From Cryomorphaceae bacterium (GTDB lineage Bacteria > Bacteroidota > Bacteroidia > Flavobacteriales > Schleiferiaceae), in assembly GCA_002682945.1 (NCBI GenBank), contig NYSL01000036.1, positions 1 to 40,993 of the forward strand: 40,993 nucleotides of DNA, in the 5' to 3' direction. Shown one piece after another: positions 9,431 to 17,662 of this stretch. Every line of letters begins with the position of its first letter. Position 1 is the stretch's first letter. Under the pieces are notes generated by a model. That model made no database searches. It was not told the origin of the DNA and worked only from the letters and a program-made list of their open reading frames with translations. The position numbers were made by a program, and so were the translations under genes.

Positions 9431-10009
9431 TTATTTATCTAATATTTCCTTAAATATAAAACGTGAAACCGCCTCATATGCCGCTTTACCACCAACCTGA
9501 ATAGTTTTCCCGTCCGGATTTAGCCGGTGAGAAAAGTTAGCCAGTTCGCCTGTCTTGGAACACTCTGCATGGACTTTGGTAACAAACTCCGCTACCGCCA
9601 TCAAGTTAGGCATTGGGCCAAAGGGATTACCTAAAAAATCCATATCTAACCCTGCTACTATAACTCTAATACCCATATTTGCTAAATCATTACAAACTTT
9701 AATAATTCCGTCATCAAAGAACTGGGCTTCATCAATTCCGACAATTTTTGAATTTCTGGCCATTCGAAATAACTCCTTTGAGCTCTCAACCGAAACACAT
9801 TTAATAGATACTTTTGAATGCGTTACAATCTCATCTTCAGCATATCGGTTATCAACCTTCGGTTTGAATACTTTGACATTAGGTTCAGAAATTTCGGAAA
9901 TCTGAATCCGTCGAATTAACTCCTCAGTTTTGCCTGAGAACATTGATCCTGTGATAATTTCTATCCATCCAGACTTTTGGATTTCTATTTCGGAATACTC
10001 TTGGAACAT
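9431..10009 (-). CDS. tdk: Thymidine kinase (type II), zinc site degenerate
   Basis: Tdk salvages thymidine to dTMP. The P-loop GSMFSGKT is at residues 21-28, the Walker B-like DEAQFF at 93-98, and a lasso/zinc region at about 147-190. I chose the ATG at 10009 (192 aa); a TTG at 10033 in frame lies inside the -7 promoter element, so it cannot be the start of that transcript. The usual four zinc cysteines are mostly lost: C150 remains, but its partner position is T153 (CSKT) and the second pair is replaced (AVSRFIF). From memory, related Bacteroidota kinases show similar loss. It is the first gene of the tdk-alr-ligase operon. Confidence 0.95.
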   Translation of the reverse strand: MFQEYSEIEIQKSGWIEIITGSMFSGKTEELIRRIQISEISEPNVKVFKPKVDNRYAEDEIVTHSKVSIKCVSVESSKELFRMARNSKIVGIDEAQFFDDGIIKVCNDLANMGIRVIVAGLDMDFLGNPFGPMPNLMAVAEFVTKVHAECSKTGELANFSHRLNPDGKTIQVGGKAAYEAVSRFIFKEILDK

Positions 10010-10030
10010 TTTGTAAATTTCAGTTCTGCA

Positions 10031-10060
10031 CAAATCTAACGCAATAGCTTAAAATTTCAA
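10031..10060 (-). promoter_or_regulatory. tdk operon promoter, TTG-N19-TAGATTTG
   Basis: Read on the - strand, TTG (10060-10058) is followed after exactly 19 bases by TAGATTTG (10038-10031), matching both halves of the Bacteroidota housekeeping promoter. Transcription would begin near 10025, leaving a ~15-base leader before the ATG at 10009. This placement also settles the tdk start codon. Confidence 0.75.
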
Positions 10061-10063
10061 CTT

Positions 10064-10597
10064 ATGTCATTAAATGAATCGATAGAAATAGTTCGTGAAG
10101 CTCTAAAAAGTGAGACCCCCTCAGATAAGGAATTTTTGGAGCTGCACGAATTAGTTAGTTTAGCACACATTAAAATCATAAATGCCGAAATCGATAAAAT
10201 AAAATCAGATAATAAAAAAAGCATTAAATCCCTTGTAGATAGTCATTTATCGTTATTACCCACCCCCAGAAAAGAAAAGGTTAGTTCGGAAAACATAAAC
10301 TTTACACCAAAGGTGGAAAAATCCCAAGAGTCAATTGATCAAAAATCTGAAAATTCCGTTAATACTAAATATTCAAAATTAGAATTGGGCTTAAATGATC
10401 GTTTAGCATTTATTAAAATTCTTTTTAATGGTTCTACTGATGATTTTGAAATGATTATTTCAGCTCTATCGACCATGGAAACAAAAGAAGAATGCAATAC
10501 GTTTATTTTCAAAACAATTCAACCAGATTATGACTGGTCTGGAAAAGAAGAAACTGTTGAAAAATTTATTTCATTCGTTAATGCACGATTCAAATAA
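10064..10597 (+). CDS. Conserved hypothetical protein, Bacteroidota-type
   Basis: A 177-aa soluble protein with no recognised enzymatic motif. It has three parts: an N-terminal helical segment (1-65) ending KSDNKKSIKSLVDSHLSLL, a low-complexity polar linker (66-107) rich in K, S, E and N, and a compact C-terminal module (about 108-177). That module begins LELGLNDRLAFIKILFNGSTDDFEMIISALS and ends with KPDYDW-like IQPDYDWSGKEETVEKFISFVNARF. From memory, the C-terminal module is common to hypothetical proteins next to rsmI and tdk in this phylum. It diverges from tdk and is followed 2 bases later by rsmI. No function is assigned. Confidence 0.8.
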   Translation: MSLNESIEIVREALKSETPSDKEFLELHELVSLAHIKIINAEIDKIKSDNKKSIKSLVDSHLSLLPTPRKEKVSSENINFTPKVEKSQESIDQKSENSVNTKYSKLELGLNDRLAFIKILFNGSTDDFEMIISALSTMETKEECNTFIFKTIQPDYDWSGKEETVEKFISFVNARFK

Positions 10598-10599
10598 GA

Positions 10600-11271
10600 A
10601 TGGGTAAGCTTATACTTGTTCCAACTCCAATCGGTAATATTGAAGACATCAGTAATCGAGCGAAACAATGTATCTCCAGTGCGGTCAAGGTTCTTGCCGA
10701 AGATACACGAGTCACAGGAAAACTAATGAAGCTTTTAGGTTTAAAAGTAAAATTAGAATCTTTTCATATGCACAATGAACATTTAAAAGTGAACCATGTA
10801 GTAGAAAATATAAAAGACAATGATTTAGATACTGTGCTTGTTTGCGACGCAGGTACCCCCGGAATCAGTGATCCTGGATATCTACTTGTTAGAAAATGTA
10901 TTCAAGAAGAGGTTCTAGTCGAGGCGCTTCCTGGCCCAACCGCTTTGATTCCAGCTATAGTTGGAAGTGGGTTCCCAAGTGACCGATTTATTTTTGATGG
11001 CTTTTTACCTTTGAAAAAAGGTAGGAAATCAAGAATTTCAGAATGGCAACACGAAAAACGAACCATAATTTTTTATGAATCGCCACATCGGCTTATGAGG
11101 TGCCTTAAGGAAATGAAAGATATTCTTGGAGGGAATAGATCAATTTGTGTTGCTCGCGAAATAAGTAAACTATATGAGACTTATCATCGCGGGACCATCG
11201 ATGAATTAATCTTTTATTTCTCAGAGAATGAAATCAAGGGAGAACTTGTTATTCTTATTTCCCAAAAATAA
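10600..11271 (+). CDS. rsmI: 16S rRNA (cytidine1402-2'-O)-methyltransferase
   Basis: RsmI 2'-O-methylates C1402 in the decoding centre of 16S rRNA using SAM. The tetrapyrrole-methylase fold is shown by LILVPTPIGNIEDISNRA near the N-terminus, AEDTRVTGKLMKLLG, VCDAGTPGISDPGYLLVR and LPGPTALIPAIVGSGFPSDRFIFDGFLP. It ends shortly after the ICVAREISKLYETYHRGT segment at 223 aa, so it lacks the extra C-terminal domain of the longer E. coli enzyme. It starts 2 bases after the upstream hypothetical gene, in an apparent operon. Confidence 0.96.
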   Translation: MGKLILVPTPIGNIEDISNRAKQCISSAVKVLAEDTRVTGKLMKLLGLKVKLESFHMHNEHLKVNHVVENIKDNDLDTVLVCDAGTPGISDPGYLLVRKCIQEEVLVEALPGPTALIPAIVGSGFPSDRFIFDGFLPLKKGRKSRISEWQHEKRTIIFYESPHRLMRCLKEMKDILGGNRSICVAREISKLYETYHRGTIDELIFYFSENEIKGELVILISQK

Positions 11272-11302
11272 AAATCAACCAAAATGAGGATAAAAGAATA
11301 AA

Positions 11303-11310
11303 TACCTTTG
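11303..11310 (+). promoter_or_regulatory. Possible -7 element TACCTTTG directly before aroF/chorismate mutase
   Basis: TACCTTTG is an exact -7 consensus match only 7 bases before the ATG at 11318. Used as a promoter, it would give a leaderless or nearly leaderless mRNA. No TTG is visible at the -33 distance, so it may instead be a chance match. Confidence 0.4.
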
Positions 11311-11317
11311 ATTTAAT

Positions 11318-12424
11318 ATGTATTCAGACATTGAAAATTCGAGAAAATGGGGATATTGGAATATATCCAGTTCAAACCCATTAATAATTGCTGGCCCGTG
11401 CTCGGCAGAATCTGAAAATCAAGTTTTAAAAACTGCCAGAGAACTAAAAGCAAGTGGTAAAGTTCATCTTTTTAGATCTGGGATTTGGAAGCCACGCACC
11501 CGAGCTGGCCAATTTGAAGGAAAAGGTCATGTAGCTCTAGAATGGCTTAAAAATATGAGAGAGGAAGTTGATTTGCCCTTTGTTATTGAAGTCGCAAATA
11601 CTCGACATGTTGATCATGCTCTTAATGCTTCTGCTGATGCATTATGGATAGGAGCAAGAACTACTGTAAATCCATTTTATGTTCAAGAAATAGCTGAATC
11701 GCTAAAAGGAACTGATATTCCCGTATTAATTAAAAATCCTATCCATGCTGATTTAGGTTTATGGCTAGGTGCTTTTGAAAGACTAGAAAAAAGTGGCCTG
11801 CATAATCTCGCAGCTGTTCATAGAGGGTTTTTTGCGAGTAACTCTGCTCCATTTAGAAATGATCCAAGATGGGAAATTAGTTTTGATTTTAGAAGAGCTG
11901 CGCCCGCAATACCAATAATATGTGATCCCAGCCATATCGCCGGTAAAAGAGAATTAATTGAACAAATTACCCAAGTTGCAATGGACATTCAAATGGATGG
12001 TTTAATGGTTGAAGTTCACCATTCTCCAAAAGATGCATTAAGTGATTCTGATCAACAAATAACTCCCGGCAAATTAATTTCACTCTTAAAAGAATTGGAT
12101 TTAGAATCTAAAGCTGTTACTCCTCGTGAATTGCAAAAGCTAATATCAGATCAAAGGAAAATTTTAGATAATCTGGATAAAAGTATTGTTGACACTCTGA
12201 AAAAAAGAATGAAAATAGTTGATGAGCTTGGTCATATAAAAGCTAATAACAATGCCAGTGTGTTTCAAATGGAACGATGGTTTGATTTATTGAAACAAAG
12301 AGGATATCAAGCACGAGAGCTAGGATTAAGCGAGAATTTTATAAATGAACTATTTCAAATCATTCATAAATATTCAGTTGAACATCAAAATGAAATTTAT
12401 CAGCATTTTCGAGATAAAGAATGA
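11318..12424 (+). CDS. Bifunctional DAHP synthase / chorismate mutase (type II)
   Basis: A fusion protein of 368 aa for aromatic amino acid synthesis. Residues about 1-265 are a 3-deoxy-7-phosphoheptulonate synthase with IIAGPCSAES, RSGIWKPRTRAGQFEGKG, ADALWIGARTTVNPF, VLIKNPIHADLGLWLGAFER and CDPSHIAGKREL, which carry the substrate and metal ligands. Residues about 270-368 are an AroQ-type chorismate mutase (LQKLISDQRKILDNLDKSIV, LKKRMKIVDELGHIKA). In this arrangement the mutase domain often mediates feedback control by aromatic products; that is family knowledge. recJ overlaps the stop by 4 bases. Confidence 0.95.
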   Translation: MYSDIENSRKWGYWNISSSNPLIIAGPCSAESENQVLKTARELKASGKVHLFRSGIWKPRTRAGQFEGKGHVALEWLKNMREEVDLPFVIEVANTRHVDHALNASADALWIGARTTVNPFYVQEIAESLKGTDIPVLIKNPIHADLGLWLGAFERLEKSGLHNLAAVHRGFFASNSAPFRNDPRWEISFDFRRAAPAIPIICDPSHIAGKRELIEQITQVAMDIQMDGLMVEVHHSPKDALSDSDQQITPGKLISLLKELDLESKAVTPRELQKLISDQRKILDNLDKSIVDTLKKRMKIVDELGHIKANNNASVFQMERWFDLLKQRGYQARELGLSENFINELFQIIHKYSVEHQNEIYQHFRDKE

Positions 12425-14121
12425 ACAAAAAAAATGGGAGAATTTGGCGTATAAAAGCCCCTGGAGAAAATCATGAAGTTAAAGCACTTAGTGCTTCACT
12501 TGGAAATGAATTTGAGCCATTAGCGAATGTTCTTGTTCAAAGAGACTTAAAAACCTTAGAGGAAATAAAAAATTGGATTCCTGGATTCTCAATATCTAAA
12601 TGCGATCCGATGCAACTAAAGGATATGAAAGTGGCGACAAAACGATTAAAACTTGCTCTTGAGAAAAAAGAAAAAGTATTTCTGTTCGGGGATTATGACG
12701 TCGACGGAACCACAGCTGTAGCAACTTTAAGCTTGGGATTAAAAAACGCAGGGTGGGATGTTATTACATACATACCAGACCGATATACCGAAGGTTATGG
12801 ATTGTCAAAAAAGGGTATTGATAAAGCTATTGAAGAAGGAGCTGGCCTTTTAATTACTTTGGATTGCGGTATTAAAGCTCTCGAGCTTGTAAACTATGCA
12901 AATGAAAAATCTCTCGATATAATTATCACTGATCATCATAACCCTGGCGAGATCCTTCCCAACGCTCTTGCGGTAATAAATCCAAAACGGCAAGACTGCT
13001 CATTTCCATTCAAAGAACTTTCAGGTTGTGGCGTTGGATATATGCTTTGCATAGCTACTTATAAATCTATTTCTCTAGACCCTAATAAACTTAATTCCTT
13101 AATGGACCTTGTAGCTATTAGTATAGGAGCAGATATGGTCCCTTTAACAGGTGTCAATAGGTACATAGTAAGGGAGGGGTTAAAGCTTATGAATATGAAA
13201 CCGCGAGAGTCGATTGCTGAACTTTTAGGGGGAGGTAAAGGGAAGCCTATTTCTCTTCAAGAAGTATTATTTGCAATTGGACCAAAAATAAACGCTGCTG
13301 GAAGAATGGGGCATGGTCATCTTGCCGTGGAACTTTTAACGACTCCAAACCCGGAACTTTTAAAAAAATTATCTCATGAGATTGAACTATATAATATCGA
13401 AAGAAGATCAACTCAGGAAAAAGTTTATTTGGAAGCTGAAACCTTGGCAAAAGAGTCCTCAAATAATTTGGCATTGGTTATTAATGGAAAAGGTTGGCAT
13501 AAAGGGGTTTTAGGGATTGTCGCACAAAACCTTGTTGAGGCTTTTCACAAGCCGACTATTGTTCTAACTGAAAATGAAGGTGTTCTTTCTGGAAGTGCTC
13601 GGTCTGTTCCTGGATTAAATATTTATAACGCACTTGAAGATTCGTCTCAACACCTACTTCAATTTGGCGGACATCATGCCGCAGCAGGAATCAAAATCAA
13701 TATCGATAAACTTCAAAATTTTAAAAATGAATTTGAACAGTGCGTTAACAAGAATTGGCCAATGCATAAAAGAATTCCTGAGGTATTGATTGATTCCATT
13801 ATCGACCCTGAAGACCTAAATGATAACCTTTGCTCATTACTGGATAAATTGGCACCCTATGGGATTGGAAATAGTTCCCCCGTCTGGGGATTAAATCGAG
13901 TACAGATGACCAAAACTTCATTTCTGTCCTCAAATAAACATTTAAAAACATATTTAATTAACCCTGATTCAGGCAAAGGGATTTTGGCAATTGGTTTTGG
14001 GTGGGGCAGCTTTCGTCCCAAAAATAATCTTGTTGATGTAGCTCTTGAATTAGAATGGAACTACTTTCGAGGAGTGCGGACAAGACAAGCTAGAATAATT
14101 GATATAAAGGATTCTATATAA
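12421..14121 (+). CDS. recJ: Single-stranded-DNA-specific exonuclease RecJ
   Basis: RecJ degrades ssDNA 5'-3' in recombination and mismatch repair. The DHH phosphoesterase core shows DYDVDGTTA (D91, D93, D95), LDCGI (about 148-152) and DHH at 171-173. The DHHA1 region contains INAAGRMGHG and the late GGHHAAAGI motif, followed by a C-terminal OB-like domain. At 566 aa it has the usual family length. Its ATG overlaps the preceding stop (ATGA), and trmB begins immediately after its own stop with no gap, so all are in one transcript with the aromatic gene. Confidence 0.97.
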   Translation: MNKKNGRIWRIKAPGENHEVKALSASLGNEFEPLANVLVQRDLKTLEEIKNWIPGFSISKCDPMQLKDMKVATKRLKLALEKKEKVFLFGDYDVDGTTAVATLSLGLKNAGWDVITYIPDRYTEGYGLSKKGIDKAIEEGAGLLITLDCGIKALELVNYANEKSLDIIITDHHNPGEILPNALAVINPKRQDCSFPFKELSGCGVGYMLCIATYKSISLDPNKLNSLMDLVAISIGADMVPLTGVNRYIVREGLKLMNMKPRESIAELLGGGKGKPISLQEVLFAIGPKINAAGRMGHGHLAVELLTTPNPELLKKLSHEIELYNIERRSTQEKVYLEAETLAKESSNNLALVINGKGWHKGVLGIVAQNLVEAFHKPTIVLTENEGVLSGSARSVPGLNIYNALEDSSQHLLQFGGHHAAAGIKINIDKLQNFKNEFEQCVNKNWPMHKRIPEVLIDSIIDPEDLNDNLCSLLDKLAPYGIGNSSPVWGLNRVQMTKTSFLSSNKHLKTYLINPDSGKGILAIGFGWGSFRPKNNLVDVALELEWNYFRGVRTRQARIIDIKDSI

Positions 14122-14799
14122 ATGAGTGGGAAAAATAAATTAGCGCGATTCAAGGAATTAAATAATTTTCACCATGTTCTACAGCCCTCTAAAAACGAAA
14201 TTCAAGAAGGACTCAAATTAAGTGGTCAATGGAATAATGAAATTTTCAAAAATAAAAATCCAATAATTTTAGAATTGGGCTGTGGAAGAGGAGAATACTC
14301 CATAGAGATGGCTCAGAGAAATATTGACAAAAACTATATTGGGATTGACATTAAAGGAGCCAGAATATGGCATGGTGCAAAAAAAGTTGTAGAAAATAAA
14401 ATGAAGAATGTGGCTTTCATTAGAACAAGAATCGAATGGTTAAAACACTGCTTTTGCCCTGATGAAATTGACGAGATATGGCTAACTTTTCCAGACCCAC
14501 AGATGAAATTCCAAAGAGCTAAGCACAGATTAGTTAGTCCAAAATTTTTATTAATCTATGAGAGCATACTTAAACCAAGCGGTTTTATCCATTTGAAATC
14601 AGATAGTGAATTCTTGCATGGATATCTGCATGGTATTATTGAAAGCTCTGAATTTAAAGTTCATGAGTCTTATCATGACATATATAATCAACTTTTGGAT
14701 AAGCCAATGCATGAAGCTCTTTACCTGAAAACATACTATGAAAAAATTTGGATTAAAAATAACAAGCCAATTAATTATTTAAAGTTCTCATTCAAATAA
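14122..14799 (+). CDS. trmB: tRNA (guanosine(46)-N7)-methyltransferase
   Basis: TrmB makes m7G46 in the variable loop of tRNA using SAM. The SAM-binding motif I ILELGCGRGEYSIEMA is at about 49-64, followed by YIGIDIKGARIWHGAKK, and the family signature IWLTFPDPQMKFQRAKHRLVSPKFL is present with the PDP and K/H residues that contact tRNA. The 225-aa length is typical of the phylum. The start codon directly abuts the recJ stop, and the alkyltransferase-like gene follows after 3 bases. Confidence 0.96.
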   Translation: MSGKNKLARFKELNNFHHVLQPSKNEIQEGLKLSGQWNNEIFKNKNPIILELGCGRGEYSIEMAQRNIDKNYIGIDIKGARIWHGAKKVVENKMKNVAFIRTRIEWLKHCFCPDEIDEIWLTFPDPQMKFQRAKHRLVSPKFLLIYESILKPSGFIHLKSDSEFLHGYLHGIIESSEFKVHESYHDIYNQLLDKPMHEALYLKTYYEKIWIKNNKPINYLKFSFK

Positions 14800-14802
14800 T
14801 CC

Positions 14803-15147
14803 ATGGCATTACCAAAAAAATTTTACGAGAGTATTTATCAAATTGTAAGAGAGATACCATTTGGCCGTGTGACATCGTATGGTGCAATAGGTCAAGCTCT
14901 TGGGGCAAAAGGCTCAGCAAGAGTCATTGGATATGCTATGAATAAAAGTCATAGTATTAAGGGTATTCCTGCGCATAGAGTTGTAAATCGATCTGGTATT
15001 CTTACTGGAAAACATCATTTTAATAGTTTAAATCAAATGCAATACCTTCTTGAACAAGAAGGTATTGTTGTCATAGATGATAAAATTCAAAATTTTAAAA
15101 AACACTTTTGGGACCCTCTTTATGAACTTAATTTAGAGGAAGAATGA
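14803..15147 (+). CDS. Alkyltransferase-like protein (MGMT family without the active-site Cys)
   Basis: This 114-aa protein has the DNA-binding domain of O6-alkylguanine-DNA alkyltransferases: IPFGRVTSYGAIGQALG (about 19-34), GSARVIGYAM with the Arg-finger R40, and the active-site region IPAHRVVNRSG. The usual nucleophile in PCHRV is replaced by alanine (A57), so it cannot accept an alkyl group. Such ATL proteins bind alkylated bases and hand them to nucleotide excision repair; this is known for the family and inferred here. It follows trmB after 3 bases, a pairing common in Bacteroidota. Confidence 0.92.
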   Translation: MALPKKFYESIYQIVREIPFGRVTSYGAIGQALGAKGSARVIGYAMNKSHSIKGIPAHRVVNRSGILTGKHHFNSLNQMQYLLEQEGIVVIDDKIQNFKKHFWDPLYELNLEEE

Positions 15148-15171
15148 TCATTTTTAAAAGAAAAAATGATC
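15146..15171 (+). terminator. 10-bp perfect hairpin at the end of the recJ-trmB-ATL operon
   Basis: GATCATTTTT (15146-15155) and AAAAATGATC (15162-15171) are exact reverse complements around a 6-base loop, AAAAGA. The stem begins inside the TGA stop codon of the alkyltransferase-like gene. No T-run follows, so it may be an RNA-stabilising hairpin or a weak terminator rather than a classical Rho-independent one. Confidence 0.45.
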
Positions 15172-15209
15172 TAATCCATCTTATCATTAAGATTTCATAA
15201 TTTCATCAA

Positions 15210-15761
15210 ATGAAACGTTTACTTTACTACTTTATTCAAGGCTTGCTATACACTACACCCATAGCAATAACAATATACCTTTTATGGTCAACCCTTAGTT
15301 ACCTTGACGATTTAATTCCTTTAAATATTCCTGGGCTCGGCCTACTTAGCTTGATCGCAATTATAACTTTTATCGGCTTTATTGGCGGTTTTACCATAAA
15401 GTTTAGGTTGGTTAAATTTCTAGACAAACTGCTCAAAACTGTTCCGCTTGTCAAGATAATTTACTCATCGGTAAATGACATTATGAAATCTATGACAGGC
15501 AAAAAGAAAGGCTTTCAGCAACCGGTTCTTTTAAGGCTATCATTAAAAGAAGACGTAAGAAGAGTGGGGTTTGTCACCGATGAAGACTTGAAAGATCTGG
15601 GGAAAAGCAATTCTAAAATGATTACAGTTTATGTACCCCACTCGCTAGCAATTTCCGGCCAAGTTTTTGTAGTTCCTGAAAACTATATTGAACCTTTGAA
15701 TGTGAACTCTTCCGAAGTAATGAAGTATATAATTGCAGGTGGAGTAACTGGTGGCAATTAA
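15210..15761 (+). CDS. DUF502 family membrane protein
   Basis: A 183-aa inner-membrane protein with two transmembrane segments (about 8-28 and 44-64) separated by a short loop with LDDLIPLNIPGLG. The cytoplasmic remainder contains TVPLVKIIYSSVNDIMKSMTG, then a soluble beta-rich region with MITVYVPHSLAISGQVFVVP. These are the hallmarks of DUF502. The biochemical role is not established. It is preceded by the hairpin at 15146-15171 and followed 28 bases later by the M1 peptidase gene. Confidence 0.88.
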   Translation: MKRLLYYFIQGLLYTTPIAITIYLLWSTLSYLDDLIPLNIPGLGLLSLIAIITFIGFIGGFTIKFRLVKFLDKLLKTVPLVKIIYSSVNDIMKSMTGKKKGFQQPVLLRLSLKEDVRRVGFVTDEDLKDLGKSNSKMITVYVPHSLAISGQVFVVPENYIEPLNVNSSEVMKYIIAGGVTGGN

Positions 15762-15789
15762 TTCAAAATAAATTTTATTAGGTTAAATT

Positions 15790-17658
15790 ATGAAACCATA
15801 CTTATCATGTATACTTGTATTATCACTTTTTCTTACAAGCTGTCAAATTCAAGAAAAGTCTTACATGCACTCAATTTTAAATAAAACTGACCCCCATTCA
15901 TATGCCAATCCTAGAAAAGCGGAATTAAAAAGTTTAAAACTTGACCTCGAAGCAAATTTTAAAAAAAACATCCTTTTTGGGTCTGCTATTTTGACTTTAG
16001 ACTGCTTAAATGCTGATACTATTAAACTAGATACTGATAATTTAACGATAAAAAGAGTTTATTCCGAAAGCTTAAAGACTGATTTAAAGTTCGAATTTGG
16101 TAAAAAAGACAAAATTATTGGAACAGAATTATTAGTATTTCTGAGTAAAAAAATTACTGGGAATTTTACTATTCATATAGATTACGAAACAAGTTCAGAA
16201 GCAAAGGCATTGCAATGGTTAAAACCCGAGCAGACAAATGGAAAAACTAAACCATTTCTTTTTACGCAAAGTCAAGCAATCCTTGCAAGATCTTGGATAC
16301 CAATTCAAGATGGCCCGGGTATAAGGTTCTGCTACAATGCAAAAATTAAAGTTCCAAAAGGAATGATGGCCTTAATGAGCGCTTCAAATCCAAAAGAGTT
16401 ATCCCACGATGGAATCTATGAATTTGAAATGAAACAGCCTATCCCCGCTTATTTGATGGCATTAGCAATTGGTGATATATCATTTAAAGCCACTGGTCAC
16501 AGAACCGGTGTTTATGCAGAACCAAAAATTCTGGAATCTGCGGCCTGGGAATTCGGTGAAACTGAAAAAATGATAGCTGAAGCAGAGAAGCTTTACGGTC
16601 CATATAAATGGGAAAGGTATGATCTACTTGTTTTACCTCCTTCTTTTCCATTTGGTGGGATGGAGAATCCTAGATTGACATTTTTAACCCCAACTGTTAT
16701 ATCAGGAGATCGTTCTTTGGTCGCATTAATTGCCCATGAATTGGCCCATTCATGGAGTGGTAATTTGGTAACGAACGCGACCTGGAATGACTTTTGGCTC
16801 AACGAGGGCTTTACTGTTTATTTCGAGAATCGGATTATGGAGGCCGTTTACGGTAAAGACTATTCTGATATGCTTAGAAAATTATCATATTCGGAGCTGT
16901 ATTCCGAAGTTCAAGAGTTTATGATAGCCAGCCCTAATGAAACAAAATTAGGAATCAACCTAGATGGAAGAAATCCAGATGATGGAGTAACGAGTATCGC
17001 CTATGATAAAGGGTTCCATTTTTTATTGCTTTTAGAAAATCTAGTAGGTAGAAAAAAGTTCGATTGCTTTTTAAAAGAATACTTTGAATTCTTTCAGTTC
17101 GAATCCATAACCACTAAAGAATTTGTAAAATATTTACGTTCTAATCTAATCGATGACGATCAATGGAATACAACAAATATTGAAGAATGGATATTTGGAG
17201 TAGGGTTACCTTCTAATTGTCCCACAGTAAGTCCTCAAAGATTTAAAGCCGTTAATGAAGTGGTTAACAAGTTTATATTGGATGAATCCCATGAGTTTGA
17301 ATCAAAATTATGGAGCACTCATGAATGGCTTTATTTCATTGATTTGTTGAAGAAAAGTGAAGTGACAGAAATGGGGTTAAAGGAATTAGAAAAACGCTTT
17401 CATTTTACTCACATAGAAAATTCGGAAATTTTCGCTGCTTGGGCGACTTTAGTCATCCCCAGGGATTATCAAAACATTGATTTTGACGACAAAGTTTCTG
17501 AGTTTCTAAAAAGAGTTGGTCGACGAAAATTTTTAACTCCAATTTATCGAGCGCTTATTAATTCAGGCAAAAAAGCATTTGCACAAAAAATTTATTCAGA
17601 AGCAAGATCAGGTTATCACTCCGTTTCTCAGGAAACCCTCGACGATTTATTGAAATAA
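15790..17658 (+). CDS. M1 family zinc aminopeptidase, lipoprotein (leukotriene A4 hydrolase-like)
   Basis: A 622-aa metallopeptidase that removes N-terminal residues from peptides. The N-terminus MKPYLSCILVLSLFLTSC is a lipoprotein signal with C18 as the lipidated residue, so it acts outside the cytoplasm. The exopeptidase motif GGMEN is at 289-293. The zinc motif HELAH is at 316-320 with the third ligand E339 in WLNEGF, giving the HExxH-x18-E spacing of M1 enzymes. The C-terminal helical region (about 460-622) and overall length match the LTA4-hydrolase branch. It converges with dnaG, 4 bases apart. Confidence 0.95.
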   Translation: MKPYLSCILVLSLFLTSCQIQEKSYMHSILNKTDPHSYANPRKAELKSLKLDLEANFKKNILFGSAILTLDCLNADTIKLDTDNLTIKRVYSESLKTDLKFEFGKKDKIIGTELLVFLSKKITGNFTIHIDYETSSEAKALQWLKPEQTNGKTKPFLFTQSQAILARSWIPIQDGPGIRFCYNAKIKVPKGMMALMSASNPKELSHDGIYEFEMKQPIPAYLMALAIGDISFKATGHRTGVYAEPKILESAAWEFGETEKMIAEAEKLYGPYKWERYDLLVLPPSFPFGGMENPRLTFLTPTVISGDRSLVALIAHELAHSWSGNLVTNATWNDFWLNEGFTVYFENRIMEAVYGKDYSDMLRKLSYSELYSEVQEFMIASPNETKLGINLDGRNPDDGVTSIAYDKGFHFLLLLENLVGRKKFDCFLKEYFEFFQFESITTKEFVKYLRSNLIDDDQWNTTNIEEWIFGVGLPSNCPTVSPQRFKAVNEVVNKFILDESHEFESKLWSTHEWLYFIDLLKKSEVTEMGLKELEKRFHFTHIENSEIFAAWATLVIPRDYQNIDFDDKVSEFLKRVGRRKFLTPIYRALINSGKKAFAQKIYSEARSGYHSVSQETLDDLLK

Positions 17659-17662
17659 AACC

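Noticed and set aside
9555-9905. 116-aa open frame on the + strand inside tdk
   Set aside because: It is antisense to the conserved thymidine kinase body; the composition is that of a shadow frame.
10010-10033. Upstream TTG start for tdk
   Set aside because: The TTG lies within the -7 promoter element, and MFQEY at 10009 fits the family start.
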